DNA of 64,000 bases from Bacteroidota bacterium (GTDB taxonomy: Bacteria; Bacteroidota; Ignavibacteria; UBA10030). The stretch's first letter is position 1. Each line of letters starts with the position of its first letter. A program made the position numbers and the translations under genes. Below, in pieces: positions 54,079-64,000 of the stretch. The stretch covers positions 62,001-126,000 of the forward strand of contig JAKAJH010000002.1 of the NCBI GenBank assembly GCA_021813905.1, given 5' to 3'. The notes beneath the pieces were generated by a model. That model was not told the DNA's origin. It made no database searches and was given only the letters and a program-made list of their open reading frames with translations.

Positions 54079-54825
54079 ATGGAAAACGCTCTGACCCTTC
54101 ATCAGCTCTCGGGCTCGGCCCGGAATATCGGTACGATCTTCCGGAAGGAGCTCCGTTCCTACTTCAACTCCGCCGTCGCGTACGTCGTCATCGTCGTCTT
54201 TCTGGCGATCGTCGGTTGGTTCCATACGAGCAATCTGTTTCTCATGAACATCGCATCCCTTCGGCTGCTGTTCGAGGTCGTGCCGATCGTCTTCCTCTTC
54301 GTGATCCCGGCCATCACCATGCGGCTGCTGGCGGAAGAGAAGAAGACGGGGACGATCGAGCTGCTGGCGACGAAGCCGCTGAGCGACGCGGAAGTCGTGC
54401 TCGGCAAATTCCTGGCTGCCTGGGCGCTCATTGCGGCGGCGCTGCTGCCCACGCTGATCTACTATCTGACCATTGCCATGCTCGGCACCGTGGACAACGG
54501 TCCGATCATCGGCGGGTATCTCGGGCTGCTGCTCCTGGCCGGCGTGTTCGTGGCGGTCGGCCTGCTCGCGTCGAGCTTCACGGACAATCAGATCGTGGCG
54601 TTCATCGTCGGATTTCTGATGGTGTTCGCGTTCTACATGCTGGACAAGGTGCTGATGTATGTGCCAGGCTGGATGACGAGCATCGTGGAGTATCTCGGCG
54701 CGGACTTCCATTTTTCCAACATCGCCCGCGGTGTCATCGACTCGCGGGACATCGTCTATTTCCTTTCGGTCCTGGGATTCACGCTGTTCCTGTCTGTCGT
54801 CTCGCTGGAACGGCGCAAATGGTAA
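54079..54825 (+). CDS. ABC-2 permease (GldF-like)
   Basis: The 248-residue inner-membrane protein begins with a cytoplasmic lead (FRKELRSYFNSAVAYVVIVVFLAIVG) and has six membrane segments, with the EEKKTGTIELLATKPLSDAEVVLGKF segment typical of ABC-2 permeases. It pairs with the ATPase 14 bases upstream. In Flavobacterium GldF with GldA and GldG is needed for gliding; here the export substrate is unknown. The ATG at 54079 is chosen; the track start at 53971 lies inside the ATPase gene. Confidence 0.9.
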   Translation: MENALTLHQLSGSARNIGTIFRKELRSYFNSAVAYVVIVVFLAIVGWFHTSNLFLMNIASLRLLFEVVPIVFLFVIPAITMRLLAEEKKTGTIELLATKPLSDAEVVLGKFLAAWALIAAALLPTLIYYLTIAMLGTVDNGPIIGGYLGLLLLAGVFVAVGLLASSFTDNQIVAFIVGFLMVFAFYMLDKVLMYVPGWMTSIVEYLGADFHFSNIARGVIDSRDIVYFLSVLGFTLFLSVVSLERRKW

Positions 54826-54878
54826 GGCGGGAGCATCCGACCGCAATCGACAACCAGTGTGAACCGCGAATCTGAACC

Positions 54879-56432
54879 ATGACGTCAAAGAGAACGCATA
54901 CGATCGTCCGGGTGCTGCTGGTACTCGGCATTCTGATCCTCATCAACATCATTTCGGTGCGGGTGTTCACCCGTTTCGACCTGACCCGGAATCACGTCTA
55001 CACGCTCTCCGACGCCAGCAAGACGCTGGTGGGATCGCTCGACGACCGGGTGACGGTGAAGGCGTACTTCACGGAGGATCTGCCGGCGCCGTACAACAAC
55101 AACCGGCGCACCGTGCTGGACATGCTGAACGAGTACCGCGCCTACGCGCACGGGAATCTCGAATATGAGTTCATCAATCCGGAAGGCGAGAAGGGGCAGG
55201 AGGAAGCGCAGCAGGCGGGTATTCCGCCGGTGGAAGTGCAGGTCGTTAATCACGACCGGTTCGAGGTGAAGCGGGCGTTCCTGGGACTGGTGCTGCAATA
55301 CGAAGACCGGCGGGAAGTTCTGCCGGTGGTCCAGAACCTGGGCTCGCTGGAGTACGACATCAGCAGCGCGCTGAAGCGGCTGACCACCCGCGTGAAGAAG
55401 CGGATCGGCTACACGACCGGCCATCAGGAGCCGGACCTCCAGGCGATGCAGAACGCGCAACGGGAGATCGGCGCCCAATATGATCTCGTGCCGGTCGATC
55501 TCAGCCGCAATGAGCCGGTGCCGCAGGACCTGGCCGCGCTGCTCGTGATCGCGCCGCAGACGCGGTTCACCGACTCGGCCGCGTACTCGATCGACCAGTA
55601 TGTCATGCACGGCGGCCGGGTGGCGTTCCTCCTGAACGGCATGAATGCGACTCTGCAGCAGCGCTATGCCCAGCCCGCGGACGCGGGACTGAGCGGTCTC
55701 CTGAGCGCCTACGGCGTGCGCGTGAACGGTGATCTGGTCCGCGACGCCCAGTGCGCGAATGTCTCCATCATGCAGCAACAGGGACCGTTCCAGATCCGCA
55801 GCCAGGTGCCCTTTCCGTATCTACCCGCCGCGTCGGACTTCGACCGCACGAACATGATCGTGAAAGATCTGCAGAGCGTGATGTTCTATTTCGTCAGCTC
55901 GCTCGACACGACAGGTGCGGCGGCCAAAGGGCTCACGGCCGATGTCATCGTCCGGTCGTCGAAGCAGAGCGGCCGGCAGGCGGGGTTCGTAATGCTGGAT
56001 CCGATGGCCCGCTACACGCCGGCGGACTTTGCCGAGTCGGGGATCCCGCTGGCGGTGGTGATCAGCGGATCGTTCCATTCGGCGTTCACCGGACGGACGC
56101 CGGCGCCCGCGGTGGCCCAAAGCCCGGAGACGCGCATCGTGGTGGTGGGAGACGGCGATTTCATGAAGGATGAGTACCTGGGAAGCCGGAACAACCTGAC
56201 GTTCTTTGCCAACATCGTGGACTATCTCGCCGACGATGCGGGACTGATCACGATCCGCTCGAAGGATGTCACCGAGCCGCCGCTGGACCAGCTTTCCGAC
56301 GGGGCACGCCGGATGGTCAAGTACGGCAACCTGATCCTCCCGCCGCTGCTGGTCGTTCTGTACGGCCTGTTCCGGTGGCGGCGCCGCGTGGCCGGAAAGA
56401 AACTGATGGAAGCCCAGATCGCGGGGAAGTGA
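54879..56432 (+). CDS. GldG-family auxiliary membrane protein
   Basis: The 517-residue protein has an N-terminal membrane helix (VLLVLGILILINIISV), then FDLTRNHVYTLSDASKTLVGSLDDRVTVKAYF, the recognised start of GldG-type ABC auxiliary proteins, a long periplasmic domain (with VGDGDFMKD near the end) and a C-terminal membrane helix (LILPPLLVVLYGLF). It follows the permease by 53 bases and is coupled to DUF4340 by three bases. It likely forms part of the same export complex. Confidence 0.88.
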   Translation: MTSKRTHTIVRVLLVLGILILINIISVRVFTRFDLTRNHVYTLSDASKTLVGSLDDRVTVKAYFTEDLPAPYNNNRRTVLDMLNEYRAYAHGNLEYEFINPEGEKGQEEAQQAGIPPVEVQVVNHDRFEVKRAFLGLVLQYEDRREVLPVVQNLGSLEYDISSALKRLTTRVKKRIGYTTGHQEPDLQAMQNAQREIGAQYDLVPVDLSRNEPVPQDLAALLVIAPQTRFTDSAAYSIDQYVMHGGRVAFLLNGMNATLQQRYAQPADAGLSGLLSAYGVRVNGDLVRDAQCANVSIMQQQGPFQIRSQVPFPYLPAASDFDRTNMIVKDLQSVMFYFVSSLDTTGAAAKGLTADVIVRSSKQSGRQAGFVMLDPMARYTPADFAESGIPLAVVISGSFHSAFTGRTPAPAVAQSPETRIVVVGDGDFMKDEYLGSRNNLTFFANIVDYLADDAGLITIRSKDVTEPPLDQLSDGARRMVKYGNLILPPLLVVLYGLFRWRRRVAGKKLMEAQIAGK

Positions 56433-56435
56433 ACC

Positions 56436-57326
56436 ATGAAACGCTCAACGGTGATCCTTGGAGTTGTCTTTCTCGTACTGCTGGCGCTCGCCTTCCTGGT
56501 TCTGCAGAAACCGGGTGAACAGAGCCGCAGTTCGGCGGCAACCGGCGTTCTTCTCCAAATCGATTCTCTGGCCGTGGACCGGATCGAGCTGAAGAGTCCG
56601 ACCGGTCACATTGCGCTGGAGAAGAAAGGCGCCGAGTGGTATGTCACGCAGCCGCTCTTATCCCACGCGGACCAGGCGGCGGTGGCGTCGCTCATCGGCG
56701 TGTGCCGCGATCTCCGGAGCACCGGCGTGGTCTCCAGCCGGCCCGACAAGCGCGGCATATTTCAGGTGGATTCCACCGGAACGCGGGTGACGGTGTATGA
56801 AAAGGGGGCGCCGGTCGCTTCCTTCGTGGTGGGAAAAGCCGGGAGCACGTATTCGGACACATATGTCCGGCTCGCGGGATCGAACGACGTGGTGCTGGTG
56901 AGCGGACTGCCGGGCGATCGCATGAACCGACCGCTGCGCGACTGGCGCGACCGGACGATCACGAAGATCCCCCGTGAGTCCATCAAGGAGATCGGGTATC
57001 AGTACGGCGATACGGCATTTGTCGCAGCACTCAAGGACAGCGTCTGGATGATCGGTCGCGACAAGGTCCAGCCCTCCGTGATCAACGGCGTGCTGAACAC
57101 GCTTTCCTCGCTTCAGGCCGACGATTTTGCCGACTCGGTGGCGGTCGCCCCGAAGGTCACGGCGCAGATCGCGGTGGGCGCAGAGCAGGTGCGATTCGCG
57201 TTCCGCAAGGAAACAGGAAAGTACCTGGTGCAGGCATCATCGTCGCCTCAATGGTATGTGGTGGAAAGCTGGCGGGCAAACGACGTGCTCAAACGGAAGA
57301 AGGATCTTGTCGGTACCGCCCGATAG
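56436..57326 (+). CDS. DUF4340 membrane-anchored protein
   Basis: The 296-residue protein has an N-terminal anchor (VILGVVFLVLLALAFLVL) and a repeated periplasmic pattern (IELKSPTGHIALEKKGAEWYVTQPL, FVVGKAGSTYSDTYVRLAGSNDVVLVSG, RDRTITKIPRESIKEIGYQY), the mark of DUF4340 proteins, which are usually encoded with GldG-type ABC systems. It is the last gene before the terminator at 57357. The role is unknown beyond membership in that complex. Confidence 0.85.
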   Translation: MKRSTVILGVVFLVLLALAFLVLQKPGEQSRSSAATGVLLQIDSLAVDRIELKSPTGHIALEKKGAEWYVTQPLLSHADQAAVASLIGVCRDLRSTGVVSSRPDKRGIFQVDSTGTRVTVYEKGAPVASFVVGKAGSTYSDTYVRLAGSNDVVLVSGLPGDRMNRPLRDWRDRTITKIPRESIKEIGYQYGDTAFVAALKDSVWMIGRDKVQPSVINGVLNTLSSLQADDFADSVAVAPKVTAQIAVGAEQVRFAFRKETGKYLVQASSSPQWYVVESWRANDVLKRKKDLVGTAR

Positions 57327-57356
57327 CCGTTGCGTGATCGCTTTGAGGTTTCGTTT

Positions 57357-57380
57357 GAAGCCCTTGAGATCAAGGGCTTC
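57357..57380 (+). terminator. Terminator after the Gld-type operon
   Basis: GAAGCCCTTG / CAAGGGCTTC is a perfect ten-base stem with an AGAT loop, followed by GGCGTTTTGG. The T run is short. Confidence 0.65.
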
Positions 57381-57409
57381 GGCGTTTTGGGCCGCTCGGG
57401 GCCGTTTTC

Positions 57410-57439
57410 TTGATTGGGCGGGCAAATTTGGTTACTTTG
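57410..57439 (+). promoter_or_regulatory. Promoter of the SurA-type cluster
   Basis: TTG, 20 bases, then TACTTTG, about 50 bases before the ATG at 57493. Confidence 0.6.
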
Positions 57440-57492
57440 ACCATCCGTATGATCCAACGATCCAGAATCACGACTCTCCGGAAGGACAGCGA

Positions 57493-59481
57493 ATGAAGTA
57501 CAGATTCCTCATGGCAGCAGGCATTCTGCTGTCAGCGGCGCTTATCGGCTGCGGCACAAGCAGCCCGGTGGTGGCAACCGTGGGTAACGATGACATCACG
57601 CTGCGCGATTTTGAGAACTCGTATGCGAAGAATAACGGCGGCTGGGACGCGGCGGCAGCGTCGACCCTGGCCGATCGGCAAAAGTTCCTGGATCTGCTGG
57701 TGAAATTTCGGCTGAAGGTCCGCGAAGCCCGGGACCAGGGTCTGGAGCGTGACAGCGCGGTTCAGGACGAGCTGAATAACTATCGACTGTCCGTCGCCCA
57801 GTCGTACATGCTGGAAAAAGAGCTGATCGAGCCGAATATCAAGCGGCTGTACGAGCGCAAGAAGGAAGAGATCCGCGCGAGCCACATCCTGCTCAAGATC
57901 AGCATGTTGGGACGGCCTGTGGACACGCTGGAGGCGTACGAGCGGGCGATGAACGTCATCCGCCTCATTCCCACGACGCCGTTCGACAGTCTGGCGATCC
58001 GATACTCCAACGATCCGTCGGTGGCGACGAACCACGGCGATCTGGGCTATTTCAGCACCGGCCGGATGGTTCCGGAGTTTGAAGACGCCTGCTTTGCCCT
58101 GAACCCGGGAGATTACACCAGGCTTCCGGTCCGTACGCAATTCGGATATCACGTGATCATGGTGACCGGTCGCCGGCCAAACCTCGGCAGCGTGCACATC
58201 GCGCACATCCTCTTCCGGTATGCGCAGAACCGGCAGGACACGGTCGCCATTCGCGACACGGCCTGGATGGTCTATCGCAAGATCAAGGAGGGAATGCCCT
58301 TCGGAGAGGCGGCATCACGCTACAGCATGGATCCGGGCAGCGCCGGTCGCGACGGCGACATCGGCGAGTACGAGCGGGGCGCCCTTCCCGCCGTCCTCCA
58401 GGAACTGTTGTTCACAGCGGCCGTCGATTCTGTCACGGAACCGGTCGGATTCCCGTACGGATTCCACATCTTCAAAATCCTCGGTCGTCAGCCCGTTCCG
58501 GCATTTTCGGTCATCGAAAAATCCCTCCGCGACACGTATCAGCAGCAGCGGTATCAGTCTGACTACCGCGCCTACGTCCAGGGGCTGCGCCGGACGTACG
58601 CATTGGCGGTTGATTCGACCGCGCTGCGGGAGCTGGCGACGTCGTTCGATACCACGATGACGCCGTCTCATCCGCAATGGAAGGACACGGTCAGCGCCAC
58701 GCTTCGAGCGCGCACGCTGATCCGCGCGGGCAAAGAGCAGTGGAGTGTTCAGCAGATCCTCGATCGCATCGGAAACAGCGAGGAACTGAAGGGCATGCTG
58801 CTGACACCTGAGCGCGTGAACTCCATGGTGGACAAGATCGCGGACGCGCTGGCGCTGGAACTCCATGCCCAGACCGTTCCCCTGCGCCATCCGGAATTCG
58901 TCGATCTGATGAATGAATACGAGGACGGCATTCTCCTGTACCGCGTCGAGCAGGATGAAGTCTGGAAGAAGCTCGCCGTGAACGATTCGGTCCTGCACGC
59001 CTATTACGAACAGACGAAAGAGAAGTACCGCTGGCCCGACCGTGTGAACGTGGGAGAGATCTATGTGGTGACCGACAGCGCCGCGCAGGCCTGTTATCAG
59101 CGGGTGCTGAAGGGTGAGCCGTTCGATTCGGTCGCCGCGCACTTCACCGTGCGTCCCGGCTACCGCGACAAGATGGGACACTGGGGACTGCTGCCGGTCA
59201 CGTCGAACGAGCTGACGCGCCGGGCAAACACGATGGCGGCGGACAGCGTCGCACCGCCCTTCCACTATCAAAGCGGCTACTCGATCATCACGGTGATCGC
59301 CCGGGACAGCGCGCGTGTGAAGACGTATGACGAAGCTGCGCCGGAAGTGGCCGGCGGCTATCAGGACGTGGCGGCCAAGGCGCGCGAAGCCGAGTGGATG
59401 AACGAACTGAAACAGAAGTATCCGGTCACCATGCATGACGATGTGCTTGGCGCGGCGTTCAAGAAGCCGGAGGCGAAGTAA
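57493..59481 (+). CDS. Peptidyl-prolyl isomerase lipoprotein (SurA/PpiD-like, two parvulin domains plus a third degenerate one)
   Basis: The 662-residue protein has a lipobox signal (LLSAALIGCG), a SurA-type N-domain, two parvulin domains (about 125-225: RASHILLKIS...DLGYFSTGRMVPEFEDACF...FGYHVIMV; and about 235-335: HIAHILFRY...GDIGEYERGALPAVLQE...YGFHIFKI), a helical linker, and a third, weaker parvulin-like region (about 515-610, VNVGEIYVVTDSAA...GHWGLLPVTSNEL). Parvulins help fold outer-membrane and secreted proteins. It starts a four-gene run with two more SurA relatives and MoxR. Confidence 0.88.
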   Translation: MKYRFLMAAGILLSAALIGCGTSSPVVATVGNDDITLRDFENSYAKNNGGWDAAAASTLADRQKFLDLLVKFRLKVREARDQGLERDSAVQDELNNYRLSVAQSYMLEKELIEPNIKRLYERKKEEIRASHILLKISMLGRPVDTLEAYERAMNVIRLIPTTPFDSLAIRYSNDPSVATNHGDLGYFSTGRMVPEFEDACFALNPGDYTRLPVRTQFGYHVIMVTGRRPNLGSVHIAHILFRYAQNRQDTVAIRDTAWMVYRKIKEGMPFGEAASRYSMDPGSAGRDGDIGEYERGALPAVLQELLFTAAVDSVTEPVGFPYGFHIFKILGRQPVPAFSVIEKSLRDTYQQQRYQSDYRAYVQGLRRTYALAVDSTALRELATSFDTTMTPSHPQWKDTVSATLRARTLIRAGKEQWSVQQILDRIGNSEELKGMLLTPERVNSMVDKIADALALELHAQTVPLRHPEFVDLMNEYEDGILLYRVEQDEVWKKLAVNDSVLHAYYEQTKEKYRWPDRVNVGEIYVVTDSAAQACYQRVLKGEPFDSVAAHFTVRPGYRDKMGHWGLLPVTSNELTRRANTMAADSVAPPFHYQSGYSIITVIARDSARVKTYDEAAPEVAGGYQDVAAKAREAEWMNELKQKYPVTMHDDVLGAAFKKPEAK

Positions 59482-59482
59482 C

Positions 59483-60322
59483 GTGCGCGGACGGATCCTT
59501 CTGGCGGCGATCCTGCTGGCCGGTTGCGGACGCACCGAGCCTCCGGGCACCCCGGTGGCCCGCGTGGGGAACCGCACCCTGACCGTGGAGGAGATCCGCA
59601 AGGATTTGCAGCTGTCCGGGGAGCCGTCCGAGGCGCAGATGCAGCAGTACGTTCAGCGCTGGGTCGCCGATGAGCTGCTGTACCAGGAGGCGATCAACCG
59701 CAGCCTGGACCGGTCCGCGGTCATCGATCAGCGGGTGGCGGACCTCCGCCGGCAGCTGGCCATCAACGCGCTGCTGCAGAAGGATGTTTACGGCGCCGAA
59801 CCTGCATCGGTCAGCGACGAGATGGTCCGGGAGTACTTCAACGCTCACGAGAAAGAATTTGCGCTCTCCGAGGACGTCGCGCTCGTGAGTTATGCGTTGT
59901 TTCGGGATCGCGATGGAGCCACGACGTTCCGGAATGCCGTGCTCAAAGGCACAGGATGGGACGACGCGCTGCAGCAGAGCGGGACCGCGGTCGTCGCGCG
60001 GCTGGATTCCGCCTACCGCACGCAGGCCTCCCTGCAGCCGCCGGAACTTTGGCGCGTTGCAGTCAATGCAAAGAGCAAGGATCCCTCATTTCCGATCAGT
60101 ACCACGTCCGGCTATTTCGTGCTGGCTGTCTGGAAGTACTCCCGCCAGGGCCAGACAGCGGATGTGCAGTATGTGAGCCGGGAGATCCGGAACCGTCTGA
60201 CCGTTCGCGTGCGGCAGCACTTGTTCGACTCATTGTTGACAACGCTCCGGGCCCGGCATCCGATCGAGGTCTTCCTGACCTCCGCGGGACCCGACAGCAC
60301 ACAAAGGACAACAACCGAATGA
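59483..60322 (+). CDS. SurA-N-domain-like periplasmic lipoprotein without parvulin domain
   Basis: The 279-residue protein starts at GTG 59483 with GGAGG upstream and has a lipobox (LLAGCGRTEPP). It then follows the SurA N-domain pattern (GNRTLTVEEIRKDLQLSGEPSEAQMQQYVQRWVADELLYQEAINRSL) and has a helical C-terminus, but no parvulin motifs were seen. It is probably a holdase-type chaperone. The gene overlaps the next one by four bases (ATGA). The track start at 59435 is not supported. Confidence 0.75.
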   Translation: MRGRILLAAILLAGCGRTEPPGTPVARVGNRTLTVEEIRKDLQLSGEPSEAQMQQYVQRWVADELLYQEAINRSLDRSAVIDQRVADLRRQLAINALLQKDVYGAEPASVSDEMVREYFNAHEKEFALSEDVALVSYALFRDRDGATTFRNAVLKGTGWDDALQQSGTAVVARLDSAYRTQASLQPPELWRVAVNAKSKDPSFPISTTSGYFVLAVWKYSRQGQTADVQYVSREIRNRLTVRVRQHLFDSLLTTLRARHPIEVFLTSAGPDSTQRTTTE

Positions 60323-61605
60323 CCGCATTTCCCGGACGCCGGAGTCTCGGACTCCTCTACGCTCTTCTCCTGAGTCTCCCGTTGCTGGGAGCGGCCCAGA
60401 CCGTGATCGACAAGATCGTCGCCGTGGTGGATCGCGAGATCATTACCGAATCGGAGCTTCAGGAACGCATCAATTTTCTGGCCGTGCAGAACCGGATGGA
60501 TCCGACGAAACCGGAATTTCGCCAGCAGGTGCTGGACGCCATGGTGCAGGAAAAGCTGATTCTCGCCCAGGCGATCCTGGACAGCGTGACCGTGTCCGAC
60601 GAAGAAGTGACCCAGACGCTCAACCAGCGGCTTCAAAGCTTCATCCGTCAGGTCGGCTCCGAACAGAAAGTGGAGCAGATGTACGGCAAGTCGATCAACC
60701 GGATCAAGCTGGACTACCGGACGGAGATCCGGAACGAACTGCTCATCAACAAGATGCGTCAGCAGCGCGAGGCCAACCTTCAGGTGACGCGGCGCGAAGT
60801 GGAGGAGTTCTACGCCGCGTACAAGGACAGCCTGCCGCAGGTGCCGGAGGAGTTCGAGATGAGCCATATCTACATGGTCCCCAAGCCGGACACGGCAGTC
60901 GAAGCCCGCACCCGGCGGTTCGCCGAGGCCATCCGCGACAGCATCGTCCACGGCGGCGACTTCGCCGACTTCGCGCGCCGCTATTCGGCCGATGCCACCG
61001 CAGCCAACGGCGGCGATCTGGGATGGGCCAAACGCGGCGACTACGTCCGGGAGTTCGAAGAAACGGTGTTTGCGCTGAAAGAAGGAGAAATCTCCAACGT
61101 CGTCAAGACGCAGTTCGGATTTCACATCATTCAGCTTCTTGGCCGGCGCGGTGAGTCGGTGCATGCGCGGCACATTCTGATCAAGATCGAAAAAGGCGCC
61201 GCGAGCGACTCCGCGACTGTCGCCGAGCTCCGGGCCATCCGGGAACGGGCGCTGAAGGGTGAATCGTTCGCCGAGCTTGCGCGGAAGTACTCGGAGGACG
61301 AAGACACCAAGTCGATGGGCGGAGACCTCGGTACGCTGACCATCGACCAGCTGGTGCCGGAATTCGCGGCGGAGGTCAAAGACCTGAAGCAGGGCGACAT
61401 CAGCGAGCCGGTCCGCGCCACCGTCGGTACCACCTACGGATACCATATCATCTGGATGCGGAAGCGTACGCCGCCGCACGCGATGAATATGGAGCAGGAC
61501 GAGCGACGGCTGGAACAGCTGGCGCTGTACGTCAAACGCAACCGGGAGAATGCGCGTTGGGTGGACGAGCTGAAGAAGACCATCTACGTCGACATCCGCC
61601 CGTGA
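60319..61605 (+). CDS. surA: SurA-type periplasmic chaperone/peptidyl-prolyl isomerase
   Basis: The 428-residue protein has a signal peptide (LLSLPLLGAAQ), the SurA opening (VIDKIVAVVDREIITESELQERI) and two parvulin domains (about 175-275 and 280-385, with SHIYMVPKP...GGDLGWAKRGDYVREFEETVF...FGFHIIQL and RHILIKIEKG...GGDLGTLTIDQLVPEFAAEV...YGYHIIWM). SurA escorts unfolded outer-membrane proteins. The start overlaps the previous stop. The track start at 59956 is inside the upstream gene. Confidence 0.9.
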   Translation: MTAFPGRRSLGLLYALLLSLPLLGAAQTVIDKIVAVVDREIITESELQERINFLAVQNRMDPTKPEFRQQVLDAMVQEKLILAQAILDSVTVSDEEVTQTLNQRLQSFIRQVGSEQKVEQMYGKSINRIKLDYRTEIRNELLINKMRQQREANLQVTRREVEEFYAAYKDSLPQVPEEFEMSHIYMVPKPDTAVEARTRRFAEAIRDSIVHGGDFADFARRYSADATAANGGDLGWAKRGDYVREFEETVFALKEGEISNVVKTQFGFHIIQLLGRRGESVHARHILIKIEKGAASDSATVAELRAIRERALKGESFAELARKYSEDEDTKSMGGDLGTLTIDQLVPEFAAEVKDLKQGDISEPVRATVGTTYGYHIIWMRKRTPPHAMNMEQDERRLEQLALYVKRNRENARWVDELKKTIYVDIRP

Positions 61606-61626
61606 CCCCGGAGCCAAAGGAACGCT

Positions 61627-62628
<1,002 letters not shown>

Positions 62629-62663
62629 CACCGCGGCCCGCTGCCGCCCAAGGACCCGATGCG

Positions 62664-64000
62664 ATGCGCATTCGTCCGCTGATCACACTGATGGTGTTGG
62701 GGGGATGGGTGATGACGGCCTTCGCCCAGACGATCCCCTCTGCGCACGTGTGGGTTTTGCTCCCGCCCGATCCCGCTGCCCAATCCGCCGTCAGCCGTTC
62801 GCCGGCCGACCTCGGCATCTCCGATCGCGCCATGCATCGCCGGGCAAAAGTGCTTCCGCCCGACCGGCTGATCGATAATGCCGATCTTCCGATCCCGGCG
62901 GAGATCCTTGACCGGATCCGCGCCACCGGCGTGCGCATCCGCACCGTCTCCCGATGGCTTCACGCGGTCTCGGTGGAAGCCACGCCCGATCAGCAGCGGT
63001 TACTCCCGTCCGCCGTCGCCGGCGTCCGGCTCGTTCCGGTCGCGGAGTTCCGCCGGCCGGCTCCGCTTCCCTCGGCCGCTCCGCTTACCGGGCTCGCCAA
63101 GTCGGGCGGCATCTCTTCGCTTCGGTACGGCCAGTCGCTGACCCAGGTCGAGAACATTCAGGTGACAAAGCTCCACGACCTCGGCATCATCGGCTCCGGC
63201 GTGCTGATCGGCATGCTCGACGACGGATTCAACTATCATCGGATACACCCCGCGCTTCGCGGCATTCAGGTGCTGGCGGAATACGATTTCGTGCAGGGAG
63301 ACAGCAATACTTCCATCGCACCCGGCGAGTACTACGAGCAGGGCGATCACGGGGCAGGAACGCTGTCGGAGATCGGTGCGTTCGCTCCGGGCACGATGGT
63401 CGGTGCGGCGCCCGGCGCGGCGTTCGTGCTGGCGAAGACCGAGGTGGACAGCGTCGAGATCCACGCCGAAGAGGACAACTACGTCGCGGCGCTCGAGTGG
63501 ATGGAGCGTTTGGGTGTGGATATCGCGTCGTCATCGCTGGGATACCGCGCCTTTGACGCATCGACGTACAGCTACTCGTACGGGCAGCTGGACGGGCACA
63601 CGACGATCGTCGCTCAGGCCGCCGCAATCGCCGCGCGAAAGGGAGTCCTTCTATCCACGGCGATGGGAAACGAAGGATACACGTACCGGGACAGCACCGG
63701 ACTCATCGTTCACGCCCCCGGCACGATCGTGTCGCCTGCCGATGCCGACAGTATTCTGGGCGTCGGAGCGACGACGGCGAACGCAGTATTGACGGGGTTC
63801 AGCGGAACGGGACCGACGGCCGACGGACGGATCAAACCGGATGTTGTCGCCCAGGGCGCCGGGATCTTCTGGGTGGACGGCGCAACGACCGACGGATACC
63901 GGTACGTGCAGGGCACGTCCTGTTCCACGCCTCTCGTCGCGGGTGCGGCGGCGCTGATCCTGTCCGCACACCCGGAGCTGACGCCGATGCAGGTTCGCGC
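62664..64000 (+). CDS. Subtilisin-like S8 serine protease, 3' end outside window
   Basis: The gene runs off the window and is not in the ORF track. The visible 445 residues have a signal peptide (GGWVMTAFAQ), a propeptide-like region (about 25-160), and the S8 catalytic site: Asp in GMLDDGF (about 186), His in EQGDHGAGT (229), oxyanion Asn in AMGNEG (336) and Ser in GTSCSTPLVAGAAA (419). Such enzymes are secreted. In this phylum they often end in a T9SS sorting domain, but the C-terminus is not visible. The ATG at 62664 is the in-frame start; the ATG at 62659 is in another frame. Confidence 0.88.
   Translation, partial: MRIRPLITLMVLGGWVMTAFAQTIPSAHVWVLLPPDPAAQSAVSRSPADLGISDRAMHRRAKVLPPDRLIDNADLPIPAEILDRIRATGVRIRTVSRWLHAVSVEATPDQQRLLPSAVAGVRLVPVAEFRRPAPLPSAAPLTGLAKSGGISSLRYGQSLTQVENIQVTKLHDLGIIGSGVLIGMLDDGFNYHRIHPALRGIQVLAEYDFVQGDSNTSIAPGEYYEQGDHGAGTLSEIGAFAPGTMVGAAPGAAFVLAKTEVDSVEIHAEEDNYVAALEWMERLGVDIASSSLGYRAFDASTYSYSYGQLDGHTTIVAQAAAIAARKGVLLSTAMGNEGYTYRDSTGLIVHAPGTIVSPADADSILGVGATTANAVLTGFSGTGPTADGRIKPDVVAQGAGIFWVDGATTDGYRYVQGTSCSTPLVAGAAALILSAHPELTPMQVR

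Overview
The window is about 64 kb of GC-rich, gene-dense chromosome with little non-coding DNA. No tRNA, rRNA, CRISPR array, prophage or insertion sequence was recognised. Several traits point to the FCB group (Bacteroidota / Ignavibacteriota / Kapabacteria neighbourhood). Two secreted multiheme cytochromes end in a type IX secretion (T9SS/Por) sorting domain. There is a GldA-GldF-GldG style ABC cluster, a miaB / sigma-54 regulator / lptE block, a dnaN-recF-dciA-gyrB-gyrA block, and a recurring promoter pattern TTG-N19/20-TAnnTTG that resembles the Bacteroidota -33/-7 promoter. Unlike most Bacteroidia, many genes also carry good GGAGG-type ribosome binding sites. The exact genus cannot be told from the sequence alone.

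Layout. 0-5 kb: partial SDR, envelope lipoprotein, small membrane proteins, HAD phosphatase, transsulfuration PLP enzyme, CoA-type Nudix hydrolase, rpsT. 5-11.5 kb (minus strand): a compact operon running from miaB through a SPOR protein, a sigma-54 activator, LptE and a cellulose-synthase-like GT2 to a TPR protein. 11.7-14 kb: pta coupled to a DUF1624-type membrane acyltransferase. 13.97-14.4 kb: an AT-rich intergenic region with three same-strand DnaA boxes, a candidate replication origin, next to dnaN-recF-dciA-gyrB-gyrA (14.4-21.9 kb) but without an adjacent dnaA. 22-24.4 kb: AsmA-like TIGR03545/TIGR03546 pair. 24.7-30 kb: two paralogous nine-site multiheme cytochromes with T9SS sorting domains. 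30-36 kb: M14 peptidase, ECF sigma and anti-sigma pair, phosphodiesterase, CDF metal exporter with three C-terminal domains. 36-42.4 kb (minus): TPR protein, an active plus an inactive M16 peptidase, CBM9-like protein, and a conserved secreted protein often called asparagine synthetase B. 42.5-45 kb: dxr-rseP. 45-52 kb: a signalling/envelope cluster (Ig-like secreted protein, FecR-domain protein, putative beta-barrel, CHASE2-adenylate cyclase) preceded by a CRP-like palindrome. 52-57 kb: ZitB-like exporter and the Gld-type ABC operon with DUF4340. 57.4-64 kb: three SurA-related periplasmic proteins, MoxR ATPase, and a subtilisin-like protease cut by the window end.

How it fits together. Most of the content is replication start-up, envelope biogenesis (LptE, AsmA-like, SurA-type chaperones, RseP) and cell-surface protein secretion. 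The two regions most likely to hide undescribed biology are (i) the tandem T9SS-targeted cytochromes, each with eight CxxCH sites plus one non-standard first haem motif (CX3CH and CXCH), and (ii) the CHASE2-cyclase operon, whose predicted promoter has no -33 box but carries a GTGA-N6-TCAC palindrome centred near -41, suggesting cAMP-receptor feedback control.
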